From Narthecium ossifragum (taxonomy: Eukaryota > Streptophyta > Magnoliopsida > Dioscoreales > Nartheciaceae): a stretch of DNA of 64,000 nt. The notes under the pieces were generated by a model. It did not search any database. It worked only from the letters and a program-made list of their open reading frames with translations, and was not told the origin of the DNA. The position numbers were made by a program, and so were the translations under genes. The stretch lies in contig OY986973.1 of the NCBI GenBank assembly GCA_963920575.1, positions 7,171,054 to 7,235,053 of the forward strand, written 5' to 3'. Shown here one piece after another: positions 11,141 to 24,901 of the stretch. How positions within the stretch are numbered: position 1 is the first letter of the stretch; each line of letters starts with the position of its first letter.

Positions 11141-12544
11141 TGACGAATAAATTTTATATCTCGCAATTATACGAATCGGTGTGGTCAGTATAACAACAAG
11201 ACGAGTATCGTACCCATAGATATTTATAAAGATTATTAGAGTAAAACGCTAAAGAACAAAGAAGAAAGAAAATAAGAAAGGTAAAGTAAAAAATAAGAAC
11301 TACCGAAGATAGAAGATCTAATAACGAAATAAGAAAACGATGGAAATCTGATGGATGAATACTAAGATTCCGATTTCACCATAACATCCTCATTCTATGC
11401 ATTGAATCAACACAATCTCAGTTTAATTCCAAGGGTTCGTTCTTCCGGTATGATGATATGTTCGGCCATGATCTTCACCAAGTACCCTCAATTAACACTT
11501 CCTAATGAACCCATAGCTAAGTGTCAATCAAGAATTGTCTTAACTTGAACCCGGCTTTAGCATAAACTCATGCATTCATAGATGCTGACAGTTTAGGGAA
11601 TGAACCCTCGCCCAATCTGACATAAAACAATCTATAATATTTCAATTGGCCAGATATAAGTATTTAAGATTCAGTTATAATAATGAATGAAAAAAGGAAT
11701 ATAAATTGATTAAATAAGCATGATTCAATAACATAGAATGTTTCTATTAGGCTACATCGGTACCTTAGAAAAGAACTAGCCACTCATGTTCATCATAGGG
11801 GCATCAAAAAGTATTCGAAAGAAAAATAAATAAATAAAGACGAAGAAAACAAAACCCTAACGCAGCTTCCTCTCCTCCAGATACTCCAGAAAAGTCCTCT
11901 AAAAAGATCGCCTTTCAAGAATCTTGACTTTCCTATTTATAGGCTTCAAAGGTCTTCAACTCGGATTAGATCTGCACCCTTGATTTTTCTCAGCAGCTAT
12001 ATAAAGATCGATCTTCTAGGGATGAAGATCGATCATTTCATCCAGTAGAAGTGTCACGCATCGAGGATAATCGATCATTTATTCCAGATTTTCTGTTTAT
12101 CCTCGTAATCGATCTTTGCATCCACCCTAAGAAGGTATATTTGTCACAAAGGCTCACAGTCAATCTGGCGGATGATGCGACGATCGACCGTCACTATTCA
12201 TTCAACACTGCGCCATTGATACTTAAATACTGTAACTTTTTCTAGGAAACTCGGAATCATGAACCGTAAAATTCTCCAGAAACTAGACTTCAACAACTTT
12301 CCAATAATTTATGGTACATCATCTGGTTCCTCGTTAGATGTTACAGTTTAATCTTCCAAGTTGATACATGTAATCTTTTCAGCTTCTTTGCTCCTTTTAA
12401 TTCCAATTTCCTGTATTTTTCAATCAATCTTTGTGAAGCAACACATAAGTGTAAAAATAATACTAAGAGATTGATTAAGGCAGAAGAATTTAACAATTAA
12501 GATGGTTATAAGACTATTTAGAGTGCACTTTCATGCACTCATCA
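11141..12544 (-). repeat. E2 3' LTR (left)
   Basis: A 1404 bp LTR, TG...CA bounded. On the minus strand a TATA-like CTATAAATAGG lies near 11932-11942. A cluster of GATCGATC-type palindromes (about 12007-12190) lies 65-250 nt upstream of it. Confidence 0.9.
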
Positions 12545-12556
12545 CACCCCCCAACC
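12545..12556 (-). other. E2 polypurine tract
   Basis: The minus strand reads GGTTGGGGGGTG directly inside the left LTR. Identical sequence adjoins the left LTR of E3. Confidence 0.8.
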
Positions 12557-13617
12557 AGCTTATTGCTAGTCTCTAGCAATTTTAAGCGCATAAAAATATA
12601 ATTAAGCATACCAATGGTCCAGTGTTGTAGACATGCATGATAAGAGTTCTACCTTATCATGTCAATTGTGTTCTATATAGTACAGAGCACGAAAACTTTT
12701 TATACTCATACACATACTACCAACACATGAAATTAACTTCTACACTTCAAACATACTAATCACCATCCAAATGAGCACATGTGACGTGACAAATAAAAGT
12801 TACATACAGAAGCAACTTTTACCCACCATTAGTCCAAACACACTACTATTTTCCTGACCAATCATCCAACCCTTGCACTTTAACTACAACATGCACTTTT
12901 TTATATATAGTTATCAATAGTTCTACATTTTTACACTTGCTCCCCGCTTCTTGAGGCAAGAACACCCGGTTACTCAGTAGATCACTTAAACTACAGCATG
13001 CTTTTTTTAGCTATCAGTGGTTCTACCTTTTTACGCGAGCTCCCCACTTCTTGAGGCAAGAACACCTGGTTACTCAGTAGATCACTTAATAGTCGTTTAG
13101 GCACAACTTGATCCCTTAAGTAATAAAGCTCCAGAATCTTACGATTAATTTATTTTTCGCATGTAATACTCATCATTCTAACTAAAGTTGAAATCATGGT
13201 TTAGGTTAACAATAACATGCTCATTCCTCTGGTGAGTATAATTGCTACTACACATAAGGTGTTCGTCTGTGAATCATAAGATGTTCTACCTTCAGGTTAT
13301 CACAGATGCAATCAATATATAGGTCAATCCATGTGGAAGCAACATGTATAATAAGCATAAAAATTTCAGCTCATATACAATTTCTAGTACCATGCTCAAT
13401 TCGACACTATTAATCTCACAAGGTACCATGAATAAGATAATGAATGTTTACACCTCCCAACCGGAAATCAACATTGTCCTCAATGTGTGCATCCTAAGCA
13501 ATAACATATGTAGGAGGTGGTTATTCAAAAAATTCCATGTAAAGGAGATACAAGATAGTTTAAATAAGAAAGAGGACACCTGATAGAGTAAATGAACATC
13601 TCCTCAATGATCATCAG
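12557..13617. other. E2 internal non-coding stretch
   Basis: AT-rich 3' internal region of E2. It holds the hairpin modules (12916-13086). No coding segment is recognised. Confidence 0.65.
12916..13086 (-). repeat. Tandem hairpin module, two copies, E2
   Basis: Two modules of about 60 nt share ACRCKWGCTCCCC and CCYGGTTACTCAG. Outer arms: TCTAC 12922-12926 with GTAGA 12977-12981 in copy 1; in copy 2 AGTG-gt-TCTAC (13016-13026) pairs with GTAGA-t-CACT (13077-13086). The inner hairpin in copy 1 is TTCTTG-AGG-CAAGAA (12948-12962). The stem sequence differs from E1 but the architecture is the same. Confidence 0.75.
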
Positions 13618-16600
13618 TGTCACGCCCCGACCCAGAAAACCCATTCAGATCGAGGCGTGAGCCACCTAAACCTGTTTACATCATCAATTGGCGCACAAGT
13701 ATACAACTGCTATAAATTTAAATAATTTAATCCTCAAGTTCATAAAAATTTTGACAGAATCCCTTTTATAATTACAGCACATGAAACCTGTACATTTTAC
13801 AATTTCACATCCTCACATTTCTCAACATTTATATAAAAAAATATTAAAATATTTCTCAAATACAACTGAATTAATAATCATACAATTATATCCTTGAATA
13901 CATCATTTTATATATCAATTTGTACATCACTGATTAAAACTGTAAATTAACTGTAAAAGAACTCCTCAAAGCTCTAAGTCCTCGATCAGCTCGAAATATC
14001 ACGCCATCTTGTAGAAGAATACCTGAAAGAAGAAACTGCATCGACCTGAATCGCCGATGCAGCCCAGGTAGGGTGAGCAACAATGCCCAGTAAGGTTCTA
14101 CTCTACGTCACACTGAAAGGAGGAAAACAACAACTGTGTTGTCTCTCCGCCTAAGTCTAAGGAATGTCAAGGGTCTCATACCCTACCGATGTCCCAAGGG
14201 CTTCAGTCATGAACCTCTCTCTTGAACATGTTACTAGTATCACCCTAAGCACCAACAGGGGAACGGTACCATGCGAGATCACCCTTACCCAAGAACAAAC
14301 GAGAGGAAACCAAGACTGCGGGCTCCTGTCCAGGTACCACCCTGCCCAGTCATACCATCTCTCGCGGGGACACACATGTCAGGGAACGCATCGACATCCA
14401 TCCTTATCACTTGGCCTTGAAGAAACAACACGACCTCTAAACCTCAACAACAATATTCCAGTCCGATTACCTAATAATCCTCGAATAATATCAAACATAA
14501 TCATTGATGACAATCACGTCCTAATACTCGACTATCCCAACCCTCGGTCCTAGGGCTAGATCCGGGCTACCCGAGAACCCCGGATCGGCGATCGAATCCA
14601 TCGCCTACCACCTAACCTGAATGCCTCTAATGCAATCATCATGCATGAGCCTATTCAAACAACTAGGCCTAGGTATCTCTACATGACATCTCATCAAGCA
14701 TGTCCAATTTAGCATATAAGATATAAAAGAAAGCTAAGCTATTTCAGTTTTCACGTTTCAATCCAAATTTCGGAATTACGACGGCATGCACCGCCGTCAG
14801 CCAAAAATTGTACAATGGGGCACACCCCAGCTAATCACTTCACAGGGCACCACTGGCTCGCAACATAAACATTCCCATACAAAGAAATAGAAACGGGCAC
14901 ACCGCCGGCCCTAGGCTTGAACATTATATAAACATGATATAAGATACATATTTAAGGTAGCCAACTAACATGATCATTGAAGAGCAATTAACAGAATATA
15001 GTATTTGAATGACCATCAGCTAAATGAATGAAATGATATAATGAACAAAACCAATCACGGATAATACACGATGGCAAGAATCAACTTAGCGGCACTTCGA
15101 AAAAGTCGATAGCTATTGGAAACAAGAAGCTAGGTTAATCAACTGCCGCAACGGGAACAATCAATAACAAAAACATCACTAACATAACTCTACTCCATCG
15201 TTCATCAAAACGATCATGACCATCGATGACTACTAATCGAAAGGTGTGGAGGCGAAATTGGGCTTTCGAAATATTTTGTGCTACGGCTCTTAGGAGCCAA
15301 AAACTTAAGAAAAGTAGGGCCAACCGGCCATGGCAGCAAGAGGGAACAAGGCATGAGGCAGAAAGGGAAGCAACGCTGCAATTTCAGGAGCCAAACCTCT
15401 CATCCGCATTATACCGAACACCTGCTGGACCTAGCACACGAACCAAATCGGGCAAGGAGAGGGCAGGCATGGTGTTGCCGCAAAGAAAGAATATGAAGAC
15501 CTAGCAAGACCAAAACTCAAGCATCCAACCCATTGATCCTCCCCAGGGAATCCTAGCAAGGCTACGACAGCAACAAGGGGGTTTTGCAATTAACTAATTA
15601 GGCCGAAATTGAGGTAATTAACTATACAAAGATCATCCCATTGAACATGTTAATCCTAGAGATCAGTTGGAGCATTAACTTCATAATTCCTGAAGAATCA
15701 AACACGATAAATCATCGAGAAATCCACTAACAAGCTAATTTCTGGATTTTTACATTAAACCCTAGTTAGAGGCGATGAAATCTTATCAATTTGACGTCCA
15801 AACGACGTCGAATTGGAAATCAAACTTGGGAAAATGTATATTAGCATACTAGGAACATGCAGCCCAAGAATTGGATTAATCTAATGGCTAATCTTCCCGG
15901 AATTCACTAATCAATTCACAAATTTCGGTCCCGTCGCATATCCGAAAAAAAATCATCATAAATCGTAGAAAACTCAAAAAATTATGTAATCAGCGGCAAT
16001 AGGAAGTACATCCAAAGATCTACAACTCTCATCTTGATGATCAAACGAGATCATGTACGTACGAACCACGATCTGAGCTAGAAACACTCAGCTTGCAGAA
16101 AAACAGCGCTTTGATGAAATCCGGGAAAAACATGCATAAAACCCAAATAAATCTCAATCAAATCTCCATAGACTTCAATCAGTAATTTAGCATGTTTAGA
16201 GGAACTAATTAGCACAAATAAAACATCAGATTGAACAATCAAACCCTAACTTAAGCTTAACCCAAAATCAAGCTAGAAACCCTACCTTAAACGCCAATCC
16301 AAGCTCAATCCTCGCTAACCCGTCGTGATCCCACTGTCCACCGTTGACGCCGCCATCTCCAGCTCGTCGGAGAGCCGCTGGAGGTCCTCCCACATCCGCA
16401 GCCATCGCCGGAGAAGGAAGGGACATCCGCGGGAGAGAGAAAGGGAAGGAGAAGGGAGAGGGGGCCTCGCCGCCGCCTCTGGCTCGCCGGGGAACCGCCG
16501 GGAGCCGTCCAACACCTCCCTCCAAACGCGACAGGAAGGTGGAGGAGAGGAGGGAGAAGCCAGAGGGGATCTGGGAAGAGGAGAGGAGAGATCGGGAGGA

Positions 16601-17128
16601 AGGAGAAGGAGGAGGGGTCCTCGCCGCCGCCTCTAGGTCGCCGGGGAAGATGACCGGAGGGAGAAGAAGCCGGCGCGGGGGAAGAAAGGAAGAAGGGTCG
16701 GGCACGGGTAAGGCAGGGAAGGAAGAGGAAAGGAAAGAAAAGAAATAGAAAAATAAAGGAAGAGAAAAGGGAAAAAGGGGAGAGAGAGAACTAAACCACT
16801 TAAGTGGCTGAGCTGGTCTAGCCGAGTCAGCTAATCGGACTGAATCCGATTTGACCCCAAATTGCGATCTCGTCGCAATCTCGTTCGGATCTATCGATCC
16901 CGAACGCTCCTACTGGATCTATTCAATCACGTACATCAATCAAGGCCGTGTGTGCACTACGCGGGTGTGAAACTGACCGTCAAGGCGCAATTTACCAAAT
17001 TGCCTTTGGGGTTCAAAAACAGCGATGCGATCAACCGATCGCAACCCAAGGCCAACCGGGCCAAAACCAACCAAGCCAAGCCCTCGATCTAACGCGGTCG
17101 GAAAGGGTTAGAGGAACGGGTCCTCACA
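13618..17128 (-). mobile_element. Solo Tekay-type LTR, 3.5 kb, in E2
   Basis: The insert starts TGTCACGCCCCGACCC and ends GGGTCCTCACA, flanked by ATCAG (13613-13617 and 17129-17133). It is the inverse complement of the plus-oriented copies at 21372 and 48200, so its transcription sense is minus. It contains a GC/GA-rich leader segment (16300-16790) and no element-encoded proteins. The open frames there are composition artefacts. Confidence 0.93.
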
Positions 17129-17219
17129 ATCAGGGTGGTTGAAAACCTAAAAGAAAAACAAAAGAGAAAACATAAAACTGAAAACTGAAACTTAAAAACA
17201 TGTTACCTTGGTGGGTTGC

Positions 17220-18645
17220 TGATCTCGTTCACACGACGTCGTTAAATCACACAACTCGACATAATTTATAAATATATAATCCTTCAATCAATCACTACTC
17301 TACGGGCGTAAAACAGTGGTGAGATCCAGAGTCGAACCACAGGGAAATATTGTCAACAGAGAAGAATTTAAATCAATCTCAAACGTTCTATCCTAAGGTG
17401 AAAGAGAAGGATTTTGATTAACTATGGAATTAAATCTAACTAAGAAAGCAATCAAAGGATAGGGATGAATCAATATGAAAAACACCTAGGGATTACTCAA
17501 TCCACTCTAATTTCACCTCATATATTCTCTAGTATCCTCTTGTTCTATAATCTAGAAATATGGAATCACGGCTTCTTAAGCTCGCATGAATCCCTAAAAG
17601 AACGCTCATGCTACTCTACGACATAGTCTATCTTCGCTTAGCATAGACTGTCTTCGGACTTAACCTGAGTACAATCTATCTTTGCTTAGCATAAACTATC
17701 TCAAATGCACACACAAAAGTCACATTAAAATCATCCTAAGGATCTTTACACTCAAGCACCGCAATCGTGTAAGACTGAAAATACGTCAAAAAACAACCAT
17801 GTTCCTTCAACTCTATTGTCATTAAAACCGAATTCAAAGGATCATGCCATAGAAAAGATTACAAGATTTAACTAGAAAAAATACAAGAAGGCTACATTAG
17901 AGTTTCATGAGATCCCTAAGTGAAAGATTAGCCACTCATCTTGTGGATGGAGGTCATGAATTTGGTGAAGAACGCTTGAGATCCACGGTGCATCTCCATC
18001 TTCTTCAGCAACCTTAATCCTCTCTTTTCTCTCTATGGGGACTCTGATTTTTGGCCAGCAAAAGCCCTATTATAAGCTAACTCCCAGAATTAGGGCTTTG
18101 GGTTAAGTTGGACTCCTACTACAACTCAGGTTCCCTGGATTAATTCTTGACAGTTTATTCGATCGCAACTGGGTCCAATCAAGCCGGATTTTGAAAACAA
18201 GTCCAACACAAAAGATGTATATTAGGAAGTATTCTATCAGATCCCAAAGATTTTATAACATTCTGACTTATCTGAAATATTTTAAGAATATTCTCCTGAA
18301 CATCAACGAACCAGTTTCCCAGCATTTGTTTATCTTCATAGTCTTCAACACTGGTATTAATTTATCAGGAATCTCGCAACGTGTCCAACATGAAAGTTGT
18401 AGATATCGGAGTCTTCTACAATATCACAAAGTTTCAAAATATTTAGACCTTTTTCCAATATCTGCCGAATATATTACTGACAGTCGATGAAGCAGTTTAT
18501 TTAGTCATTTTTGCCGAATTTCCTGCATTTCTTCTCAAAGCATGATTAAACCTGAAATCAACTAACAAGCTATTAAATTCAACTACTCTAGGTATAATAA
18601 AGCTAAGTTAAGGGGTTGAATCATGAACATTTAGTGACTTATCAG
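17220..18645 (-). mobile_element. Solo Athila/Tat-type LTR in E2
   Basis: Starts TGATCTCGTTC, ends GTGACTTATCA, flanked by GTTGC (17215-17219 and 18646-18650). It is related to the E1 LTR ('gtcgttaaa', 'accacagggaa') but clearly diverged. The insertion splits the GGGTTGCCTCC motif that E1 also has after its gag-protease frame. Confidence 0.93.
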
Positions 18646-18705
18646 TTGCCTCCTACCCAGCGGTTTATTTAATATCTAGGCAAGATATATTGTGAAGCCT
18701 AAGGT

Positions 18706-21043
18706 TCAACCAGGTTTGTATGGTTGTATCATTTCAAGGGGTGCCAAGACCTCCTTTGCTCTCTCATAGCTGTGCAAGTCATCCTCCACCATCGTGAAAT
18801 CCGCTTCCAATATAGTCTTCACTTGCTCTTGCCTGAAATTAGAGACCACCAACGAATCTACAACATCTATTGAAAAACAATCAAAAGACTTTGAAGGACA
18901 TGACATAAACTCAAACACTTTAAATTCAACAGTTTCACCTAAAACTGTCATGCTGAGCTTACCATCCTTCACATTAATCATAGTCTCAGTTGTAGCCATG
19001 AATGGACGTCCCAGCAAAATAGGTAAATTTCTATCATTCAACGGTGCATCATCCATATCCAATATCATAAAATCAGCAGGGATAATTAACTTATCAACTT
19101 ATACTAAGATGTCTTCTACAATGTCTAATGGATACTTAATTGAATGATCTGCAAGTTGTAGAGATATAGTAGTAGGTTTTAATTCACCCACATCTAACTG
19201 ACGGAAAACAGAGTAAGGCATCAAATTAACACTGGCTCCTAAGTCAAGCATTGCCTCACCTATTTTTGTATCACCAACATAATACTAATCTTAAAACTCC
19301 CTGGATCCTTAAGCTTGGGTGGAAGCTTTCTTTGTAGCACCGCGCTTGCCGTTTCTGAAACCATCACCTTTCATGAGGTTCATACTTACGCTTATAAGTA
19401 CTTAGTTCCTTGAAAAACTTTGGAAAGGCTGGCATTTTCCTAATCACATCAAGCAATGGTGAGTTCACATTAACCTTTGATAGAATATCATAAATTTCAG
19501 ATATGACTTATCCATTTTGGCTTTCTTCAGGCATCCTGGAAAAGGAACTGGAGGCACATATGGTGTAGAAGTAGTGTTGTGATGAACCTCAGGATCTAAA
19601 ATTGCTCTCTTTTCATGCTCAGAAGAAGACATGGCCAACGGTGGCCTTTTCAGGGGCTCCTCCCTCTCGACTTTCTCAATTTTATCATCACTACACTCAT
19701 CAGTAATTTCAACATTAATCTTATCACCAATTATCTTATCTGAATGAAGAACAGTAACTGTGTTGGCTTGCTCAAGTTGGCTTGAAATTTGCCTGGATCA
19801 TCGGCGTGTACAGCATCTGCAAGTTGTCCTACTTGAACTTCCAACTTCCCAATGGAGGCTGCCATATTCTTCAGTGCTGCTTCATGTTGAACAATTGTTG
19901 AATCTTGCCATTCCATCCTCGAGTCTATTTTCTGCATAAAAGCTAACATAGTCGCTTCCAAAGATGACTTAACATGTGGGTTAGACTGATTAGCAGAAGG
20001 CATACTAGCATTAGCAGTATTTTTCCATGAAAAATTCAGACGATCCCTCCAACCAGGATTGTAAGTATTTGCATAAGGGTAAAATCTAGGTCTCAGGTTA
20101 TAAGCATTCATCAAATTAGCTTAATCTTGCACATATTCAGGAAATTCACTACCATAAGGACATGAATCAAACCTATGACCAACAATATTGCAAATTGAAC
20201 AAACATCAACCGGTTTTGCTTGTGTGGACATTATCGCCTCCATCTTCTTGTTGAGGGCTGCAATCTGCCTTGCCATGTCGTCGTTCTGTTCAGCTCATAG
20301 ATGCCTCTCACCTTATTCCTTGTATCCCTCTGCTGCGAGTTGGATCCCAGTATCTCATAAATTTCATACGCATCTAGTGGTGTCTTTTTGAACATCGCTC
20401 CACCTGCAGCATTATCTGTCATAGTCTGGCAATTAAGATTTAGTCCATCATAAAAATATTGCATCTAATTTTCTAGAGAGTAATTATGATGGGGACATTG
20501 CATCAAATGCATTTCAAATCTATCCCATGTTTCATGGAATGGTTCTTCCTCAGCTTGCTGAAAATTTGGAATTTACCTCCTCAAGTTGGTAGTCATGGCA
20601 TGAGAATAAAATTTGTTGACGAACTTATTATAAATTGAATCCCAATCAGTGAGTGATCCAGAAGGCAATGATATCATCCATCTCTTAGCTTTATTTTTCA
20701 AGGCATAAGGAAAATATCACATCCTCTATTGATCTTCAGATATGCCACCTAGAGGAAAAGTCTGAATAGTAGCATAATAATTTTTCACAAAAGTCAGTGC
20801 ATCTTCAGAAGATAAACCATGAAATTCAAGAAGTATAGAAAAATGTAGATTTTTAAGTTTATAATTCCTAGCCTCTGCGGGTAACGCGATGCATGAAGGT
20901 GAGGTAGAAATAGTAGGCCTCGCGTACTCCTCCAAAGGACGTGCATTGTTATGAAGCTCCATCTTCTCTTGTTCCTCCTCTTGGACTACTAGATCTGATG
21001 TGGACATGCTGTCTGTCTTTGTTAGATCTCTTTTTACTCCCAA
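18706..21043 (-). pseudogene. E2 gag-protease reading frame, heavily broken
   Basis: Fragments in several frames follow the same order as in E1: gag N-terminal part (20726-21043), gag with its tail (20231-20464), linker (19731-20114) and the end of the aspartic protease (18706-19068, with LPILLGRPFMAT). In-frame stops and frameshifts separate the pieces, including a stop about 19100 just upstream of the last piece. A polar, charged tail follows the protease. No reverse transcriptase or integrase is present. It is a dead copy, older than E1 by the number of lesions. Confidence 0.85.
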
Positions 21044-21129
21044 TTTGATTTACTTTATCGTTCAAGGGCAAAAACTTTTTCTTCCGTGATTGGCAACCTT
21101 GCGTTCACTACTAATAAACTCTAATCAAA

Positions 21130-21147
21130 TCCCTGGCAACGGCGCCA
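21130..21147 (-). other. E2 primer binding site, tRNA-Asp type
   Basis: The minus strand reads TGGCGCCGTTGCCAGGGA, six bases from the right LTR. It differs by one base from the E1 site. Confidence 0.85.
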
Positions 21148-21153
21148 AAAACT

Positions 21154-21371
21154 TGATGAATAAATTTTATATCTCGTAAGTATACAAATCGGTGTGGTCA
21201 GTATAGCAACAAGACAAGTATCATACCCACAGATATTTGTAATGATTATTAGAGTAAAACGCTAAAGAACAAAGAAAAAAAACAATAATGATGGTAAAGT
21301 AAGAAATAAGAAGTAGTGAAGATAGAAGATCTAATAACGAAATAAGAAAACGATGGAAATCTGATGGATGA
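21154..21371 (-). repeat. E2 5' LTR, first segment
   Basis: Matches 11141-11360 of the left LTR. It is interrupted at 21372 by a solo LTR and continues at 24500. Confidence 0.88.
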
Positions 21372-24300
21372 TGTGAGGACCCATACCTCCAACCCGGTCC
21401 GACCGCGTAGGTCGAGGGTCTAGTGCGGTTGTTTTGGCTCAGTGGGTCTTATTTCACGATCTACTTTTATCGTTGCGACTGCGGAGGTAATTTGGTAAAT
21501 TACGCTTGGCGGAGTTGGTTTCACACACGCGTTGTGCACACATGGCCTTGTGATGATGTATGTGCTTGATTAGACTATTAGGAGTATCTTAGGTCAGAGG
21601 ATTGGAGTTCAATCGCAAGGATCGCGATTTGAGCGGCGAGGATCAGATCTGGCTGATCGAGCGGCCAGGATCTGACTTAAGCTGATCATATAAAACCCTC
21701 CCTTAAACCCTTCTCTCTCGTGAGAGCATCCGTCGCGATCCACTTTGAGAGAGAGAGGAGAGAGACCCGCCGGCAACCCGATCAAGAAAGAGAGAGAGTC
21801 TCGCGGCCGGAGAGGAGCTTGGTGACGGCAACGAAGATCGCGACTGGAGAGCAGCTTCGCGATGGCAACGATGATCGCGGCCGAAGAAGGGAGAAAAAGG
21901 TAGGGAACCTACCCTAATCTCAGGCATCTAGGGTTGGGTTTGATGCTTGCTAGATTAGGACTCCGAGGCTCAGTTGCTTGGCTGTTGCTGCTCTATTGAT
22001 GTTCTTTCTCTTCTACTGCATGCCGTTGCTTGGATTTTTGAGTTAATGGTGACTCTGATGCGATTTGTTTCCCTCATATTGGTTTGTTGGATTTCGACAA
22101 GATTTTATTTTCTTTTCTTTCCTCTATTCTCGATTTCTATTGAATCTCCTGGTGTTTGGTTTGGATTTGCTGGATGTCATCGGGGTTTCATAGCTGAGCT
22201 TTCGGTTCTAATTCGTAGCCTATGTTCTGGGTGGATTGCTTCCTTCTTTTCCTTCCCCATCTCCTTCCTCAGTATGTCCCCTACTGCCATGCTTGCCTTC
22301 GCGGCTGGTGCATAGATATGTTGGATTCAATGAGAGTTTTTTCGCTTACATTGGGTTTTGCTCGTGGGTTTGCAGAGTGTTTGATCAGCTCCCTCTGCCC
22401 AGTTATTGGCGATTGGATGTCGGGGATCTGCAGCTGGGCAGAGGTGGAGGTTGAGGTTGATCAGTGGGTCATCGATTTGTTTTCCTCCGAGAATTTCTTC
22501 CGCATGGGTGAGAACTATACTCCTTACCAATAGATGTTGGGCGAAGCCCTATTTTGGTCCGTGGGGTTATTGATGTTGTTTTCCTGGATGCTTTCATCGT
22601 TGAGATTACTGTCGCATTCTTTCTTTGATCAGTGCCGCTTTAGTTGAGGCATAATCTCCCTGCGTAGTGCATAATCCAAGATTAGGGTATCTATTATGGT
22701 TGACGTTGGTTGTTTGCTGGTCTATCTCCCTTACGGTTGGTCTTTGGATCTCCGGCTTTCCTGCTAAGCTCGTGGCTTCTAGTTGATGTTCTTCTCTCTT
22801 CTTTACGGCAGTAGCCTGGATATTTGGATGTCGATGGATTTCTGATGATATTTCTTCGCTTTAGATTCTTAGTTCTTCTTCCTAGCTTTCTAGCCTAATG
22901 CAGCTTATGCTATGTCATATAGTTGGTTGTTGAAATGCTAGGCTGTCGTTTGATCATGGCTATAATTCCTTGTGATTGTGGTATATGTATGTCAATCATG
23001 TCAATTGCATATTATTGTAGCATGTTCCTTTCTCTGTTCAACTCCTGCGAGTTAGTGTTAACCTCGCAATTCTTATGATCTCTTTTTAATTATCCATTAT
23101 GTACTCTTATATCATACTCAAGTCTAGGGCCGGCGGTGTGCCTGTTTCTATTTTATTTGTGGGATTAGCCAAGGGAGTGCTGCCCCTTGGGAATGTTTAG
23201 ATTAAATGGACCGAAGGTGTACCTGTGTGTTTTGAATGATATTATTTTGTGGTTCGGATACATGAATATCATGTGTGCCTTATCTTAGTTCTTTAATGCT
23301 AAATCTATCATATGGCTATGTTATACCCTGCTGGACAATTGATTGATGATTTGGCATGTAGAGACACCTAGGCCTAGTTGTTTGAATAGGCTCATGCATG
23401 ATGTTTGCATTAGAGACATTCAGGCTAGGTGATAGGCGATGGATTCGATCACCGATCCGGGGTTCTCGGGTAGCCCGAATCTAGCCCTAGGATCGGGGTT
23501 TGGGTAGTCCAGGATTAGGACGTGATTATCATCAAGAATTATGTTTGATATCATTTGAGGTTATTGTTATAGTCGACCATGTTTGTTATTCTTGTACTTG
23601 AGGTGTAGATGTCGTGTCGGATCTTCAAGGCCAAGTGCTAAGGATGGTTGTCGATGCCCCTAACTTGTGTGTCCCCGCGAGAGATGGTATGACTGAGCAG
23701 GGTGGTACTTGGACAGGAGCCCACAGTCTTTGTTTCCTCTCGTTTGTTCTTGGGTGAGGGTAGGACCTGGACTGAAGCCCTCGGGAATCGACAGGGTTAT
23801 GGGGCTCCTTGGCATACCTTAGATTTAGGCAGAGAATGACACAGTTGTAATTTCCCTTCCTTTCTGTGCGGCGTAGAGTAAAACCCTACTGGGCATTGTT
23901 GCTCACCCTACCTAGGCTGCATCGGCGATGCAGGCCAATGCAGTTCCTTCTTTTAAAGTGTTCTTTTCGAAGATGGCGCGATATTTCGAGCTGATCGAAG
24001 ACTTGGAGCTTCAAGGAGTTCTTCTATAGTTAATTTACATTTTTAATCATTGATGTATAATCTGACGTATCCAAGAACAGAATTGTATGATTATTAATTC
24101 AATTGTAATCGAGAGATGTTGTAATATTCTTCAATGTTGATGTTGAGGAATATAATGATGTTGAAGTTGTAAAATTGTAAAATGTGCAGGTTTCTTGTGC
24201 TATAATTATAAACGAGATTCTGTCAAATTTTTTTTTATGAACTGTAATTTAGAGATGTTGTAATATTATTTAATATAGATGTTGAGGAAGGTAATGATGT

Positions 24301-24499
24301 TGAAGTTGTAAAATTGTAAAATGTATAGGTTTCTTGTGCTATAATTATAAAGGAGATTCTGTCGAATTTTTTTATGAAATTGAGGACTAAATTATTTAAA
24401 TTCATAGCAGTTATATACTTGTGTGCCTATTGGTGACCTAAACATGTTTAGGTGGCTCACGCCTCGATCTGGATGGATTTTCTGGGTCAAGGTGTGACA
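21372..24499 (+). mobile_element. Solo Tekay-type LTR, 3.1 kb, in the E2 LTR
   Basis: Starts TGTGAGGACCC, ends GGTGTGACA. The flanks are GATGA on the left and AATGA on the right, a target duplication with one change; removing the insert restores the E2 LTR sequence seen at 11345-11375. A TATA box (CATATAAAAC, 21687-21696) lies about 315 nt in, followed by a purine-rich leader. A donor-like AAAAAGGTAGGG at about 21895-21906 and an acceptor-like GATGCAGG near 23927-23934 could bound an intron. Open frames inside carry no known domain. Confidence 0.9.
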
Positions 24500-24901
24500 A
24501 ATGAAAACTAAGGTTCCGGCTTTACCATAACATCCTCATTCTATGCATTGAATCAACAAAATCTCAGTTTAATTCCAAGGGTTTGTTCTTTCGGTGTGAT
24601 GATCCGTTCGGCTGTGGTTTTCACCAAGTACCCTCAATTAACTCTTGCTAATGAACCCATAGCTAAGTGTCAATCAAGAGTCCATTAAGCTCTGAAGAAC
24701 AATTATGACCCAAGAATTATCTTAGCTTGAACCCGGCTTCGAAATAAACTCATGCATTCATAGATCCTTCAAGATTAAGGAATGAACCCTCGCCTAATCT
24801 AACATAAAACAATCTATAATACTTCTATTGGTCAGATATAAGTATTTAAGATTTCAGTTATAACAATGAATGAAACAAGGAATATAAACTGATTAAATAA
24901 G
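24500..24901 (-). repeat. E2 5' LTR, second segment, truncated
   Basis: Continues the E2 LTR (matches about 11365-11725) and stops abruptly at Copia sequence, so roughly the last 800 bp are missing. Confidence 0.85.

Larger units (their letters stand above)
11141..24901 (-). mobile_element. E2: Athila/Tat-type gag-protease element, split by three solo LTRs
   Basis: The left LTR (11141-12544) begins TGACGAATAAA. The right LTR begins TGATGAATAAA at 21154, is interrupted by a solo LTR (21372-24499), resumes at 24500 and is cut off at about 24901 where Copia sequence starts. The internal region (12545-13617, 17129-17219, 18646-21153) has a polypurine tract on the left and a tRNA-Asp-type primer site on the right, so it reads on the minus strand. 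It encodes only gag-protease, badly broken. With the right end missing, no target duplication can be checked. Confidence 0.88.

Noticed and set aside
16268..16748. Overlapping open frames on both strands in the solo LTR
   Set aside because: They arise from GA/GC-rich leader sequence; similar frames appear in every Tekay-type LTR here and none carries a domain.
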